This document shows positions 35,733 through 44,276 of a stretch of 64,000 nt of DNA, piece by piece; within the stretch, counting starts at the first letter, position 1, and each line of letters begins with the position of its first letter. The stretch is from Haloferula rosea. GTDB taxonomy: Bacteria; Verrucomicrobiota; Verrucomicrobiia; Verrucomicrobiales; Akkermansiaceae. Where the stretch lies: positions 90,803 through 154,802 of the forward strand of contig NZ_JAENII010000012.1 of the NCBI RefSeq assembly GCF_016595525.1, in the 5' to 3' direction. The notes below the pieces were generated by a model. It did not search any database and was not told the DNA's origin. It saw only the letters and a list, made by a program, of their open reading frames with translations. The position numbers and the translations under genes were made by a program.

Positions 35733-36617
35733 ATGGAAGACCTCAAGCAATACCTGAAGGAACGCGCCAAGGAGGTCGATGCCGCCTTGGACGCCTACCT
35801 GCCCGCCGCCCGCACGCGCCCCGGAACGATCCACAAGGCGATGCGCTACAGCCTTTTCGCCGGAGGCAAGCGACTGCGTCCCATCCTCACCCTTGCCGCG
35901 GCGGAAGCCTGCCAGGGCGACATCGAGGAAGCCATGCCATCCGCATGTGCCGTCGAACTCATGCACACCTACTCACTGGTCCACGACGACCTCCCGTGCA
36001 TGGACGACGACGACCTTCGCCGCGGCAGGCCGACTTGTCACAAGGTCTTCGGCGACAACATCGCCGTGCTCGCCGGTGACGCGCTGCTCACCGAAGCCTT
36101 CATCGTGCTGGCGCAGAGTTCTCCCACCCGGCGCTACCCGATGGCAGCCTTCGTCGCCGAACTCGCCATCACCGGCGGCTCGACCAAGCTCATCGGCGGC
36201 CAGGTCCTCGATCTGGAAGGTGAAGGAAAGGATCTCACCAAGGCCCAGCTGATCCGCATTCACGAGGCCAAGACCGCCGCTCTGCTCACCTCGAGCATCC
36301 GTCTCGGCGCGATGAGCGCGAATGCCACCCCGGCCCGCCTCGAAGCCCTCACCATCTTCGGCTACAACCTCGGTCTGGCCTTCCAGGTCATCGACGACAT
36401 CCTCGACGTCACCCAGACCACCGAGAAACTCGGCAAGACCGCCGGCAAGGACGAAGCCGTGGCCAAAGCCACCTACCCCGCCGTGCTCGGTCTGGAAAAA
36501 GCGCGCAAGGAAGCCCATCGCTACACCGACAAGGCGATGGCCGCACTCAAGCCCTTCGGCCGCAAGGCCCTCCACCTCCGCCAGATCGCCGAGTACCTGC
36601 TGGAGCGCGACTACTGA
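35733..36617 (+). CDS. ispA: farnesyl diphosphate synthase / polyprenyl synthetase
   Basis: The 294-residue protein shows [20 protein letters not shown], the first Asp-rich motif [17 protein letters not shown] near residue 85, and the second [11 protein letters not shown] near residue 222. The length and spacing match short-chain (C15) prenyl synthases, which condense IPP with DMAPP and GPP in the cytoplasm. It follows asd with 3 bases between. The 3' flank is a palindromic repeat patch. Confidence 0.92.
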   Translation: MEDLKQYLKERAKEVDAALDAYLPAARTRPGTIHKAMRYSLFAGGKRLRPILTLAAAEACQGDIEEAMPSACAVELMHTYSLVHDDLPCMDDDDLRRGRPTCHKVFGDNIAVLAGDALLTEAFIVLAQSSPTRRYPMAAFVAELAITGGSTKLIGGQVLDLEGEGKDLTKAQLIRIHEAKTAALLTSSIRLGAMSANATPARLEALTIFGYNLGLAFQVIDDILDVTQTTEKLGKTAGKDEAVAKATYPAVLGLEKARKEAHRYTDKAMAALKPFGRKALHLRQIAEYLLERDY

Positions 36618-36623
36618 GCATCC

Positions 36624-36777
36624 AAGGGACCGCGGAGCGCAGCGCCGCTTCGCTTCCATCATCCAGCCCCCCATCTCATCCGCCACACAAGGACCGCGGG
36701 GCGCTGCCCCGCTTCACTTGGCAGGGCCATCGTCACCCCACTTTATCCGGGGTCGAAAAGCGCGGCAGCGCCCCGCG
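36624..36777. repeat. GC-rich palindromic repeat patch (REP-like)
   Basis: Two direct copies of an element starting GGGACCGCGGAGCGC / AAGGACCGCGGGGCGC lie at 36624-36655 and 36689-36714. The second contains a perfect 7-base inverted repeat GCGGGGC-GCT-GCCCCGC. An inverted copy, AAGCGCGGCAGCGCCCCGCG, lies at 36758-36777. The patch fills the gap after ispA and may fold into stable hairpins. Similar elements are common between genes in high-GC chromosomes, but their spread in this genome cannot be judged from one window. Confidence 0.7.
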
Positions 36778-36780
36778 CCC

Positions 36781-36954
36781 CTACTGAGGACCCCGACGAC
36801 GCGCTCCCGGTTGGATCAGCTTGCCCGTCTCCCGGGAGAACACCCCACGCTCGATGAGTGATTCGCGGACGCGCTTCTTGAAGGCTTCGCGCGACTCCCC
36901 CGTACGTGGCTTGCCGAAGATCATCCAGTGGCGAGATGGTTTTGTCGATTTCAT
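36781..36954 (-). CDS. small basic hypothetical protein
   Basis: The start at 36954 gives 57 residues; upstream extension is possible but has poor start context. The product is basic and rich in Arg/Lys (MIFGKPRTGESREAFKKRVR, then GKLIQPGARRRGPQ). I do not recognise the family. It may be a real small protein, because its reading stays open and charged, but it has no domain evidence. Confidence 0.4.
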   Translation of the reverse strand: MKSTKPSRHWMIFGKPRTGESREAFKKRVRESLIERGVFSRETGKLIQPGARRRGPQ

Positions 36955-37063
36955 GGCACCATCGTAGAAAACGGGGTGGGACAAAGGCAGGGAAAGACCC
37001 ACTCCAATTTCCCTCCCGGATTCTCCTTGTCCGGATCGGGATGCTCTCGCGATCTTCACCTAC

Positions 37064-37783
37064 GTGAAGTGCAGCCAGTGTAGCGGACGACTCGAAGGAA
37101 ACATGATGGTTTGCCCGTTCTGCGGAAGCCGTCAGGACATCGACCTGCGGAAAATCCAGTTTCGCGATCTCGGCAGTGACCAATCCCTCCCCTGCCCCGA
37201 TTGCCGGACGGCACTCAGTGTGATCGAAATCGGCACAGACCCACCCATGAGCGTCGAACGCTGCCCGAGCTGCATGGGCATCTTCTTCAATCCCGGTGAA
37301 CTGGAAAAACTCATCGAAGACCAGACCCACGACTTCGTCTGGACCGACCAGAAGCGACTCAATGGCATCGCCGAGAACTACGGCTACAACCACGAGGTGA
37401 TCTACCTCCAGTGCCCGATGTGCCACGAACGCATGAGCCACCGGAACTTCGGCGGCAGCAGCGGTGTCATCATCGACCACTGTGGCACCCACGGCGTGTG
37501 GCTTCAGGGCGGCGAACTCCGCCGACTCATGGAATGGTGGGCCGCAGGTGGCAAACACCTCCACCAGCAGAACGAGCAGGAACGCATCGCCAAACTCAAC
37601 GCCCTGAAACTCCCACCCACCCGCGTGTCCGCCGCTCGCAGACAGGCCATGAGCGAGGTCGACTGGTCGAAGCTCGATACCGAATACGACCCCCACCCCT
37701 CGTCGTCGCACGGCTCGGGATTCGATGCCCTCGAACTGATCGGCGCGGCCGTCTGCGGCATCCTCTCGGCCCTATCCGACTGA
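37064..37783 (+). CDS. zinc-ribbon protein (zf-TFIIB-like)
   Basis: The GTG start gives 239 residues. The N-terminus is a CxxC ribbon (KCSQCSGRL with CPFCGS). Two zf-TFIIB-like units follow: LPCPDCRTAL with VERCPSCMGIFFNPGELEKL, and LQCPMCHERMSHRNFGGS with IDHCGTHGVWLQGGELRRL. The last stretch is hydrophobic (LELIGAAVCGILSAL). The pattern points to a metal-binding protein with a possible regulatory or scaffold role. No partner is evident. Confidence 0.8.
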   Translation: MKCSQCSGRLEGNMMVCPFCGSRQDIDLRKIQFRDLGSDQSLPCPDCRTALSVIEIGTDPPMSVERCPSCMGIFFNPGELEKLIEDQTHDFVWTDQKRLNGIAENYGYNHEVIYLQCPMCHERMSHRNFGGSSGVIIDHCGTHGVWLQGGELRRLMEWWAAGGKHLHQQNEQERIAKLNALKLPPTRVSAARRQAMSEVDWSKLDTEYDPHPSSSHGSGFDALELIGAAVCGILSALSD

Positions 37784-37895
37784 ATCCCCGAAAAACCGCG
37801 CTTTCCCCCGGTGTTCCGGGGCCATCCGGCCCCTCGACGCCCCATCCCCACCCGCGCCTCGAGTCGAAGTCACCATTCCTCGATTGGCTCATTTT

Positions 37896-37909
37896 TGTTC
37901 AACCGAACA
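37896..37909. promoter_or_regulatory. candidate LexA/SOS box upstream of recA
   Basis: TGTTC-AACC-GAACA is a perfect 5-base inverted repeat with a 4-base spacer, 46 bases upstream of the recA ATG. It matches the TGTTC-N4-GAACA motif that I recall being reported for LexA in Verrucomicrobia. A TTGGCT at 37884-37889 may be a -35 element just upstream of the dyad, so LexA binding would block the promoter. Confidence 0.65.
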
Positions 37910-37954
37910 TCATTTCCGTTGACGAAAGTCCGACGAGCTGCGACATCCTCGGTC

Positions 37955-38983
37955 ATGGCAAAGAGCAGTGACGCATCCGACAAATTGGCCGACGCACGGA
38001 AGAAGAACCTGGATATGGCGATTTCGCAGATCCAGAAGGAGTTCGGCGAAACCGCCATCATGCGGATGGGTGACGAGAACGCCCTCGACATCGACGTCAT
38101 CCCCACCGGCAACCTCGTCATCGACCGCGCCCTCGGCGTGGGCGGATTCCCACGCGGCCGGATCATCGAGGTCTTCGGCCCGGAATCCTCGGGTAAGACG
38201 ACCCTCACCCTGACCGCCATCGCCCAGGCTCAGAAACGCGGCGGACTCGCGGCCTTCATCGACGTCGAACACGCGCTCGACCCCCAATACGCCCGCAAGC
38301 TCGGCGTGAACCTCGATGACCTCCTGATTTCCCAGCCGAGCTCAGGGGAGGAAGCCCTGCAGATCTGCGAAGCGCTGGTGCGCTCGAATGCGCTCGATGT
38401 CGTCGTGCTCGACTCCGTCGCCGCCCTCGTCACCAAGCAGGAACTCGCCGGTGAGATCGGCGACTCCACCGTGGGTGCCCAGGCCCGCCTGATGAGTGCC
38501 GCGATGCGGAAGCTCACTTCACTGATTTCCAAGGCCAGCACCGTCTGCATCTTCACCAACCAGATCCGTGAGAAGATCGGCGTCATGTTCGGCAACCCGG
38601 AAACCACCCCGGGTGGGCGCGCACTGAAGTTCTTCTCGTCCGTCCGCGTCGACATCCGCCGCATCGGTCAGATCAAGGCCACCGACGGCACCGTGCAGGG
38701 CAACCGGACCAAGATCAAGGTGGTCAAAAACAAGGTCGCCCCACCCTTCACCACCTGCGAGTTCGACATCATGTACAACGAGGGCATTTCCTCGACCGGG
38801 TCACTGCTCGACATGGCACTGGAGTTCGACCTGATCCAGAAGCGCGGTTCGTGGTTCGCCTACAACGGCAACCAGCTTGCCCAAGGTCGGGACGCCGCCA
38901 AAGTCGCGCTCAAGGAGGACCCCGAGTTGTTCGAGGAGATCACCGAGAAGGTGCTCGAGAAGCTCAACGAGTCGAAGAAGTAA
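37955..38983 (+). CDS. recA: recombinase RecA
   Basis: The ATG at 37955 gives 342 residues. All hallmarks are present: [20 protein letters not shown], Walker [10 protein letters not shown] near residue 75, [60 protein letters not shown] and [19 protein letters not shown]. RecA forms filaments on single-stranded DNA for recombination and induces the SOS response by LexA cleavage. A LexA-like dyad lies in the upstream region. The upstream open frame in the same phase is not part of the protein. Confidence 0.98.
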   Translation: MAKSSDASDKLADARKKNLDMAISQIQKEFGETAIMRMGDENALDIDVIPTGNLVIDRALGVGGFPRGRIIEVFGPESSGKTTLTLTAIAQAQKRGGLAAFIDVEHALDPQYARKLGVNLDDLLISQPSSGEEALQICEALVRSNALDVVVLDSVAALVTKQELAGEIGDSTVGAQARLMSAAMRKLTSLISKASTVCIFTNQIREKIGVMFGNPETTPGGRALKFFSSVRVDIRRIGQIKATDGTVQGNRTKIKVVKNKVAPPFTTCEFDIMYNEGISSTGSLLDMALEFDLIQKRGSWFAYNGNQLAQGRDAAKVALKEDPELFEEITEKVLEKLNESKK

Positions 38984-39051
38984 GCGGCTCGTCCGCGGCG
39001 CTCGACGCACCAATCATCCCATCCCCCCGGGATCCAGGGCGTGGCTTCGAT

Positions 39052-39795
39052 TCAGAAGCCGCGCTTTTTTTGGTCCAGCTGGATTTTCCCCTCGGTCACC
39101 GTCTTCACCACCTTGCCATCGATCAGCACGTTTACCGTGCAGCCGATCAGCTGGTCCTTGCGGCGGCCACCGGGTTCCTTGACGATCGGCTCGATGTAGG
39201 TTGACCCGTCGGGATTGCGCATCACCTGGTTGTCGATGACGGGCTCCAGCTCGCCCGTGACAATGCTCACCGGCTCGGTTCGCAGCGTGGTGCTCCCCAG
39301 CGAGGTCAGCGTCTTGCACACCAGTTCCCCGGTGGCTTCCTCGGTCTTGCGGTCCGGCTTCAGGTAGCCTTGGACGCCGTAGTAAATGGTGTAGGTCAGC
39401 TTCAGGTTCTCAAAGGTGCGCCGTGAGCGATTGCTGATCTTCACCTCATAGCCACTCGGATAGATGCGGTTCTCGATCCGCTTCTCCTTCTTCTTCACGT
39501 ACTTGTCCGTGTAGCTCTCCAGCGAAATGTCGATGTCATTGGCCACCGCCAGCCGCTCGCCATTCTCGATCACGTATTTCTGGTCCTCCTCGCTGAGCAG
39601 GTCGATCTTGAAGGTCTGGATCCGGCGCTTGATCTTCACGCTGACTGCCTTGGTCTTCGGGTCGTAGCCCGTCAGCTCACCGATGAAGTCCTTGGAACCA
39701 TCGGCACTCTTGAAGCGATGCATCTCGGCATGCAGCGCGGATGACAGGAACCAGCAGGCGGCAAGGGTGTAAAGGATGCTTGGGTGGCAACGCAT
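39052..39795 (-). CDS. secreted SHD1-domain protein
   Basis: The ATG at 39795 gives 247 residues with a signal peptide (PSILYTLAACWFLSSALHAE). An SHD1-like domain occupies the first 60 residues of the mature protein, with DGSKDFIGELTGYDPKTKAV and FKIDLLSEEDQKYV, a composition common in Planctomycetes and Verrucomicrobia. The remainder is beta-rich (YEVKISNRSRRTFENLKLTY) and may bind a ligand or another surface protein. It ends convergently 68 bp after recA. Confidence 0.78.
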   Translation of the reverse strand: MRCHPSILYTLAACWFLSSALHAEMHRFKSADGSKDFIGELTGYDPKTKAVSVKIKRRIQTFKIDLLSEEDQKYVIENGERLAVANDIDISLESYTDKYVKKKEKRIENRIYPSGYEVKISNRSRRTFENLKLTYTIYYGVQGYLKPDRKTEEATGELVCKTLTSLGSTTLRTEPVSIVTGELEPVIDNQVMRNPDGSTYIEPIVKEPGGRRKDQLIGCTVNVLIDGKVVKTVTEGKIQLDQKKRGF

Positions 39796-39932
39796 GGCAG
39801 GAATAGCATGACAAACCCTCACTGGTGTAGCAAGGCCCGACGGAATCCACATCCCCGCCGACCACACCGAGAAACCGGCCGTCCCACGGTTGACCTTGGC
39901 AGAGCCCACGCGCCTCCGCATGGTGCGTTCGG

Positions 39933-40679
39933 ATGCCACTACGCCGCCTACATGCCGCCACCACGGATTTCCAGGATGTGGAGATCTGGCGCTCATCCGC
40001 GAGCTGCGAGTTCCGCGTCGCCGGGGCCGTCCATGCCTGGTGGCACCGCGATCGATTCCTCACCGGCCTGGCGTGGGACAACCTCGCGGCGGGCGCACTG
40101 CTCCGCCCCTCCGGCCCTCCCTCCTCCATCCTCATGCTGGGGCTCGCCGGCGGGACCACCCTGCACACCCTCCGTCACCTACTGCCCGATTGTCGTTTCA
40201 CCGCGGTCGACATCGATGCGGCAATGGTCCGCCTCGCCGAAGAACACATGGCCCTCGATGATTGCGGGGTCGAAATCCACATCGCCGACGCCTACGAGTG
40301 GGCGGAGACCTGCACCGACACCTTCGATGTCGTCATCGACGACTGCTACCTCGCCGGCGAGGACGACGTCTATCGACCCGAAAAGAAACCCGAGCGCGGC
40401 ATCAACAAGCTGCGCCGCCTGCTCCATCCCGATGGTCTCTTCCTCACCAACCTGGTGACCGGCAGCGGGCACCGGCGCATCCAGAGCCGCACCCGGGCCG
40501 CCTTCAAACGCAGCTTCACCACGGTTCGCTCGGTCACCACGCCGGACAGCATGAACGAAACCCTCGTCGGCGGCGATGCCGTCCTCTCCGGCTCCGCACT
40601 GAACCCCTGGACTTCCGAATTCCGCGACAGCAAGGACCGCGACTACTGGAAGCGGATCGAAGTACGAAAGCTCAAGTAG
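39933..40679 (+). CDS. spermidine-synthase-like methyltransferase-fold protein
   Basis: The 248-residue protein has ILMLGLAGGTTLHTLRHLL (glycine loop), FTAVDIDAAMVRLAEEHMAL, and FDVVIDDCYLAGEDDVY in the place of the spermidine synthase DAY/DDS segments. The Gly-rich loop fits binding of SAM or decarboxylated SAM. The polyamine-binding residues are not all conserved, so it may be another aminopropyl or methyl transferase. It overlaps the 3' end of the MidA-like gene convergently by 8 bases. Confidence 0.7.
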   Translation: MPLRRLHAATTDFQDVEIWRSSASCEFRVAGAVHAWWHRDRFLTGLAWDNLAAGALLRPSGPPSSILMLGLAGGTTLHTLRHLLPDCRFTAVDIDAAMVRLAEEHMALDDCGVEIHIADAYEWAETCTDTFDVVIDDCYLAGEDDVYRPEKKPERGINKLRRLLHPDGLFLTNLVTGSGHRRIQSRTRAAFKRSFTTVRSVTTPDSMNETLVGGDAVLSGSALNPWTSEFRDSKDRDYWKRIEVRKLK

Positions 40680-41730
40680 TTTCGCCGCTGAAATCCACTT
40701 CCATCACATGGAAGCGGCTGCCCAGCTGCCCGGGATGGGTGAGCGTCTGGAACTGACGGACCACCTTCGCCACTTCCTCATCCATCCGGCCTTCCAGCGA
40801 CAAAAGAAGCGGACGCGCCACCTCGGTCAGGAAACGGGCCTGGTTCTCAAAGCGAACCACCCGCCCACCGAGCGATTCACAGGCCGCCCCAAGTGCCGTG
40901 AAATCCACGTGCGCGGTGATGTCCTTGCTCCCGGGGGCATCCAGCGGAGCGTTGTCCGCGCGATGTTTCACAAAGGTCTGCAGCGTGCCCTCGCTGCGAC
41001 CATCGGCATAATAATCATCCGCCTCGAAACCGTAGTCGACCCACAGCATCCGACCCTGACCGATCCGATCTGCCAGCGGCGAAAGGAATGACTCCAGATC
41101 GGGCCGGACCTCGGTACGGTAGCCCGGGGGCCGCGCAGGCAGGAGCGCCGCGATCTCCCCGGCATCTCCGATCACCTTCCACTCAAAGTTTCCCTCACTC
41201 CCGAGATCGACCCCCATCTCGACCCAGCCGTCCTCGGTCGCCTCGACAATCCGGCACGGCAAGGCGTCGATCAGCTCATTGGCAATCAGGATACCCCGCC
41301 GGGGCTCCAGATCCTCCGCCGCATTCACGATGTTCACCACCTCGGCAAATTCCGAGAGGGTTTCCCGCTGCCGCGCCGCAAGCGCCGGGAGCGGTTCGAT
41401 GATCGCATATTCCACCTCGGCAAAGGCCGCGGGATGCGCGCTGGCAAGCTCCGCCAACACATCCCTCGCCAAGGATCCGTCGTGGGCACCGAGCTCGAGA
41501 ATCCTCCACGGACCCGATTTCCCGCCCCGCCAAGCCGCCAAATGAGCCGCCAAAAGCCGCCCGAACAGCGAACCTACACTCACGCTGGTGAAAAAATCGC
41601 CCGATCGCCCGACCAGGCGGCCGGGACGCGCGTAATACCCGGATTCCGGCTCATACAGGGCCCTGGCCATGAATCGGTCAAAGCGGATCGGCCCGTTGGC
41701 AGCAATTTCTCGCGCAATTTCCCCGCTCAA
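40672..41730 (-). CDS. MidA/NDUFAF7-family SAM-dependent methyltransferase
   Basis: The start is uncertain. The frame is open to 41841, with ATG codons at 41841 and at 41817, the latter abutting the divergent PBP start codon. The TTG at 41730 (352 residues) leaves 85 bases for the two promoters and precedes the family motif NGPIRFDRFMARALYEPESGYYA. The domain follows: ILELGAHDGSLARDVLAEL, YAIIEPLPALAARQ, GILIANELIDALPC, MLWVDYGFEADDYY. Family members methylate an Arg of respiratory complex I subunit NDUFS2 in mitochondria; the bacterial target is uncertain. Confidence 0.75.
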   Translation of the reverse strand: MSGEIAREIAANGPIRFDRFMARALYEPESGYYARPGRLVGRSGDFFTSVSVGSLFGRLLAAHLAAWRGGKSGPWRILELGAHDGSLARDVLAELASAHPAAFAEVEYAIIEPLPALAARQRETLSEFAEVVNIVNAAEDLEPRRGILIANELIDALPCRIVEATEDGWVEMGVDLGSEGNFEWKVIGDAGEIAALLPARPPGYRTEVRPDLESFLSPLADRIGQGRMLWVDYGFEADDYYADGRSEGTLQTFVKHRADNAPLDAPGSKDITAHVDFTALGAACESLGGRVVRFENQARFLTEVARPLLLSLEGRMDEEVAKVVRQFQTLTHPGQLGSRFHVMEVDFSGETT

Positions 41731-41815
41731 GCCCGCTATTGCTTCATGGGTATCTTCCCGGTATCCATCGACACGTTCATCGGGGCTCGGCTGCCCTGTT
41801 GCCCTCCCATTTCTC

Positions 41816-44227
41816 ATGTCCAAGTCTCCGTCGCGCAACAAGCGGAAGAAAACGCGCTTCTACAAGCGCAAAGGCTTCTGGCTGACGCTCCTCCTGCTCG
41901 CCCTGATCACCGGGGGGATCGGCTACATCGCCGCTGAACGCTACACCCGGCCCTACCGGGAACGCGCCGCCACCTATGACCTCGCACTCATCGACAAGGT
42001 CGAAGTCCCGAGCATCATCCTCGGTCGCGATGGAGGCGAAATCGGCCGGATCTTCGTCCAGAACCGAAGCATCGTGACCATCGACAAGGTCCCCGAGAAC
42101 TTCGTCAATGCCCTGCGCGCCGGCGAGGACAAGCGCTTCTACGAGCACGGTGGTTTCGATGCCATCGGCATCGCCCGCGCCGCCATCGACTGGTTCAAGA
42201 CCGGCGAAGCAGTCTCTGGTGCCTCCACGATCACCCAGCAGCTCGCCCGTGGCGCCTTCCCACTGGAAGATGACCGGAAGAAAAACGGCGAGAGCAGCGT
42301 CGAACGCAAGATCGTCGAGATCTTCCTGGCGCAGCGGATCGAGAAGCGCTTCCCGAAGGACAAGATCCTCGAATACTACCTCAACCGCATTTACTTCGGC
42401 AGCGGCTTCTACGGGATCCGCTCGGCCTCCCTCGGCTACTTCGGCAAGGAACCCACCGACCTCACCGACATCGAGTGCGCGACCATCGTCGGACTGATCA
42501 AGAACCCGACCGGCCTGTCCCCCCTCAACGACATCGACGCCTCCCGCCGCTCGAGGAACATGGTCATCGCCCGGATGCTGAAGGAGGACTTCATCACCGC
42601 GACCGAAGCCAGCCGCATGCTCGGGCAACCCATCGAGCTCAATCCCAAGCCGCTCCGCCGTGGCACCAGTCACGTCTACGAGCGCATCGCCGACGAAATC
42701 CGCGTGCTTCTCGGTGAAGAGGGCCTGTCGGAAGGAGGGCTGACCATTCGCACCTCCATCGATTCCCGGGTGCAGCAGGCCGCAGAAGAACAGCTCGAGC
42801 TCTCCCTGCGGAAGGCCGAAAGCCGGCAGGGCTATACCCACCCGACCCCTGCCAGCAAGGGCGACCCGAAGGAGTACCTGCAGGGCGCGGTGCTGATGGT
42901 GGACCACCGGAATGGTGCGGTCATCGCCCATGTCGGCGGCCGGAACTACGCCGAAGTCCCCTTCGACATGATCGAGCTCGGCCGACGCCCCTTGGGCACC
43001 GCCTTCCACCCATTCATCTACGCCTCGGCGCTCGAGGCAGGCTACACCCCCGCCAGCGCGGTGGACGATGACCCCATGGACAACCGCGCCGTCATGGTCG
43101 GAGGACGCGAAGGCATTCTTGGCGAATGGGGGATGGAAATCACCAATCCCCGCTACGAGGGAGAAATCACCCTGCGCCGCGCGCTCGAGAGTTCCAAGGT
43201 CGCCGCCACCGTCCGCGTCGCCAATCAGGTCGGCCTCGACAAGGTGGTCGCCACCTCATCCGCCTTCGGACTTCCCATGGCAGAGGCCGAGCAACTCCCA
43301 CGCCTCGCCGTCGGCTGGGAATCGGCATCGCTCAAGGAAGCCGTCCGCGCTTACGCAGCCTTCAGCAATGGCGGCCAACTGGGTCCGGAAAAACAATGGT
43401 ACGTTTCCAGCATCAAGGGAGCCGACGGCAGCATCCGCTTCGATCGCCCCACCCTGGGAAACAACAGCCGCGCCGCGGTATCCGACGCCACCGCCTTCCA
43501 GATCCACAGCATCCTGCAGGGCGGCATGATGCGGGGCAGCGCCGCCGGTGCCTTCGATGAGCTCAAGGAAATCCCGTTCAACGGGGCCGGCAAACCCGGA
43601 ACCACCCACGACTTCTCCGACAACTGGTTCATCGGCTACAATGGCAGTGTCAGCTGCGGCGTGTGGATCGGCTTCCTGCAGGATGGCAAGACCATCTACG
43701 AAGGAGCCTTCGCCCGTGAACTTGCCATGCCCGTCTGGTCCTCGACCATGAATGCCGCCCGCAACGAATTCGGCGGCCGCAGCATCCCACGACCCAACTC
43801 CATCGTCGAAACCGACGTCTGCCGGATCTCCGGGGAACGCTCGACCCCCTACTGCTACGAGATGGTCCAGGATCCCGCCACCGGCCGTCTCCGTTCGAAA
43901 CCTGCGGCCATCAAGGAATACTTCCGCGCAGGCACCGAGAAGCTCGCCTTCTGCTCCGTTCACTCCGGCTCCGCTCCCGTCAACCCCGCCGAGGGTGCCA
44001 TCGACCTGTCGGCCCTCGCCGTGATCGACACCTCGCCGGTCCGGCCGAAGGAACCCACCCTGCTCGGGGCCGACCCCTATCACAGCCTGCACGTGAATGC
44101 GGAAAACATGCCCGAGGCGCGCGCTCGGAGTGGACGAACCAACGTGCTCGACTCCTTCGACCTCGACGATGCCCTGGAGGGCGTCGAGCTCCCCCGCCCG
44201 AAACGGCTGGAGATTTCCCCGGAATGA
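41816..44227 (+). CDS. class A penicillin-binding protein with intact GT51 and degenerate transpeptidase domain
   Basis: The 803-residue protein has an N-terminal membrane helix (WLTLLLLALITGGIGYIAA). The glycosyltransferase domain keeps its catalytic Glu in GEDKRFYEHGGFD (near residue 104), GASTITQQLARGAF and VERKIVEIFLAQRIEKRF with ILEYYLNRIYFG. In the penicillin-binding domain all three motifs are altered: the SxxK position reads T395-A-F-H398 within LGTAFHPF, the SxN position reads S460-K-V462, and KTG reads K593-P-G595. The nucleophile Ser, the general-base Lys and the Asn are thus missing, so peptide cross-linking and penicillin binding are not expected, while glycan polymerisation probably remains. 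It may act as a monofunctional polymerase or scaffold. Confidence 0.9.
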   Translation: MSKSPSRNKRKKTRFYKRKGFWLTLLLLALITGGIGYIAAERYTRPYRERAATYDLALIDKVEVPSIILGRDGGEIGRIFVQNRSIVTIDKVPENFVNALRAGEDKRFYEHGGFDAIGIARAAIDWFKTGEAVSGASTITQQLARGAFPLEDDRKKNGESSVERKIVEIFLAQRIEKRFPKDKILEYYLNRIYFGSGFYGIRSASLGYFGKEPTDLTDIECATIVGLIKNPTGLSPLNDIDASRRSRNMVIARMLKEDFITATEASRMLGQPIELNPKPLRRGTSHVYERIADEIRVLLGEEGLSEGGLTIRTSIDSRVQQAAEEQLELSLRKAESRQGYTHPTPASKGDPKEYLQGAVLMVDHRNGAVIAHVGGRNYAEVPFDMIELGRRPLGTAFHPFIYASALEAGYTPASAVDDDPMDNRAVMVGGREGILGEWGMEITNPRYEGEITLRRALESSKVAATVRVANQVGLDKVVATSSAFGLPMAEAEQLPRLAVGWESASLKEAVRAYAAFSNGGQLGPEKQWYVSSIKGADGSIRFDRPTLGNNSRAAVSDATAFQIHSILQGGMMRGSAAGAFDELKEIPFNGAGKPGTTHDFSDNWFIGYNGSVSCGVWIGFLQDGKTIYEGAFARELAMPVWSSTMNAARNEFGGRSIPRPNSIVETDVCRISGERSTPYCYEMVQDPATGRLRSKPAAIKEYFRAGTEKLAFCSVHSGSAPVNPAEGAIDLSALAVIDTSPVRPKEPTLLGADPYHSLHVNAENMPEARARSGRTNVLDSFDLDDALEGVELPRPKRLEISPE

Positions 44228-44276
44228 GGCGCATGCCGCCTTGCCCCGCCCCGCCCGCCTAGCGCAACGTCTGGCC

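Noticed and set aside
36689..36714. Rho-independent terminator after ispA
   Set aside because: The hairpin is strong but is not followed by a T run, and related copies occur twice more in the same gap, so it is treated as a repeat element.
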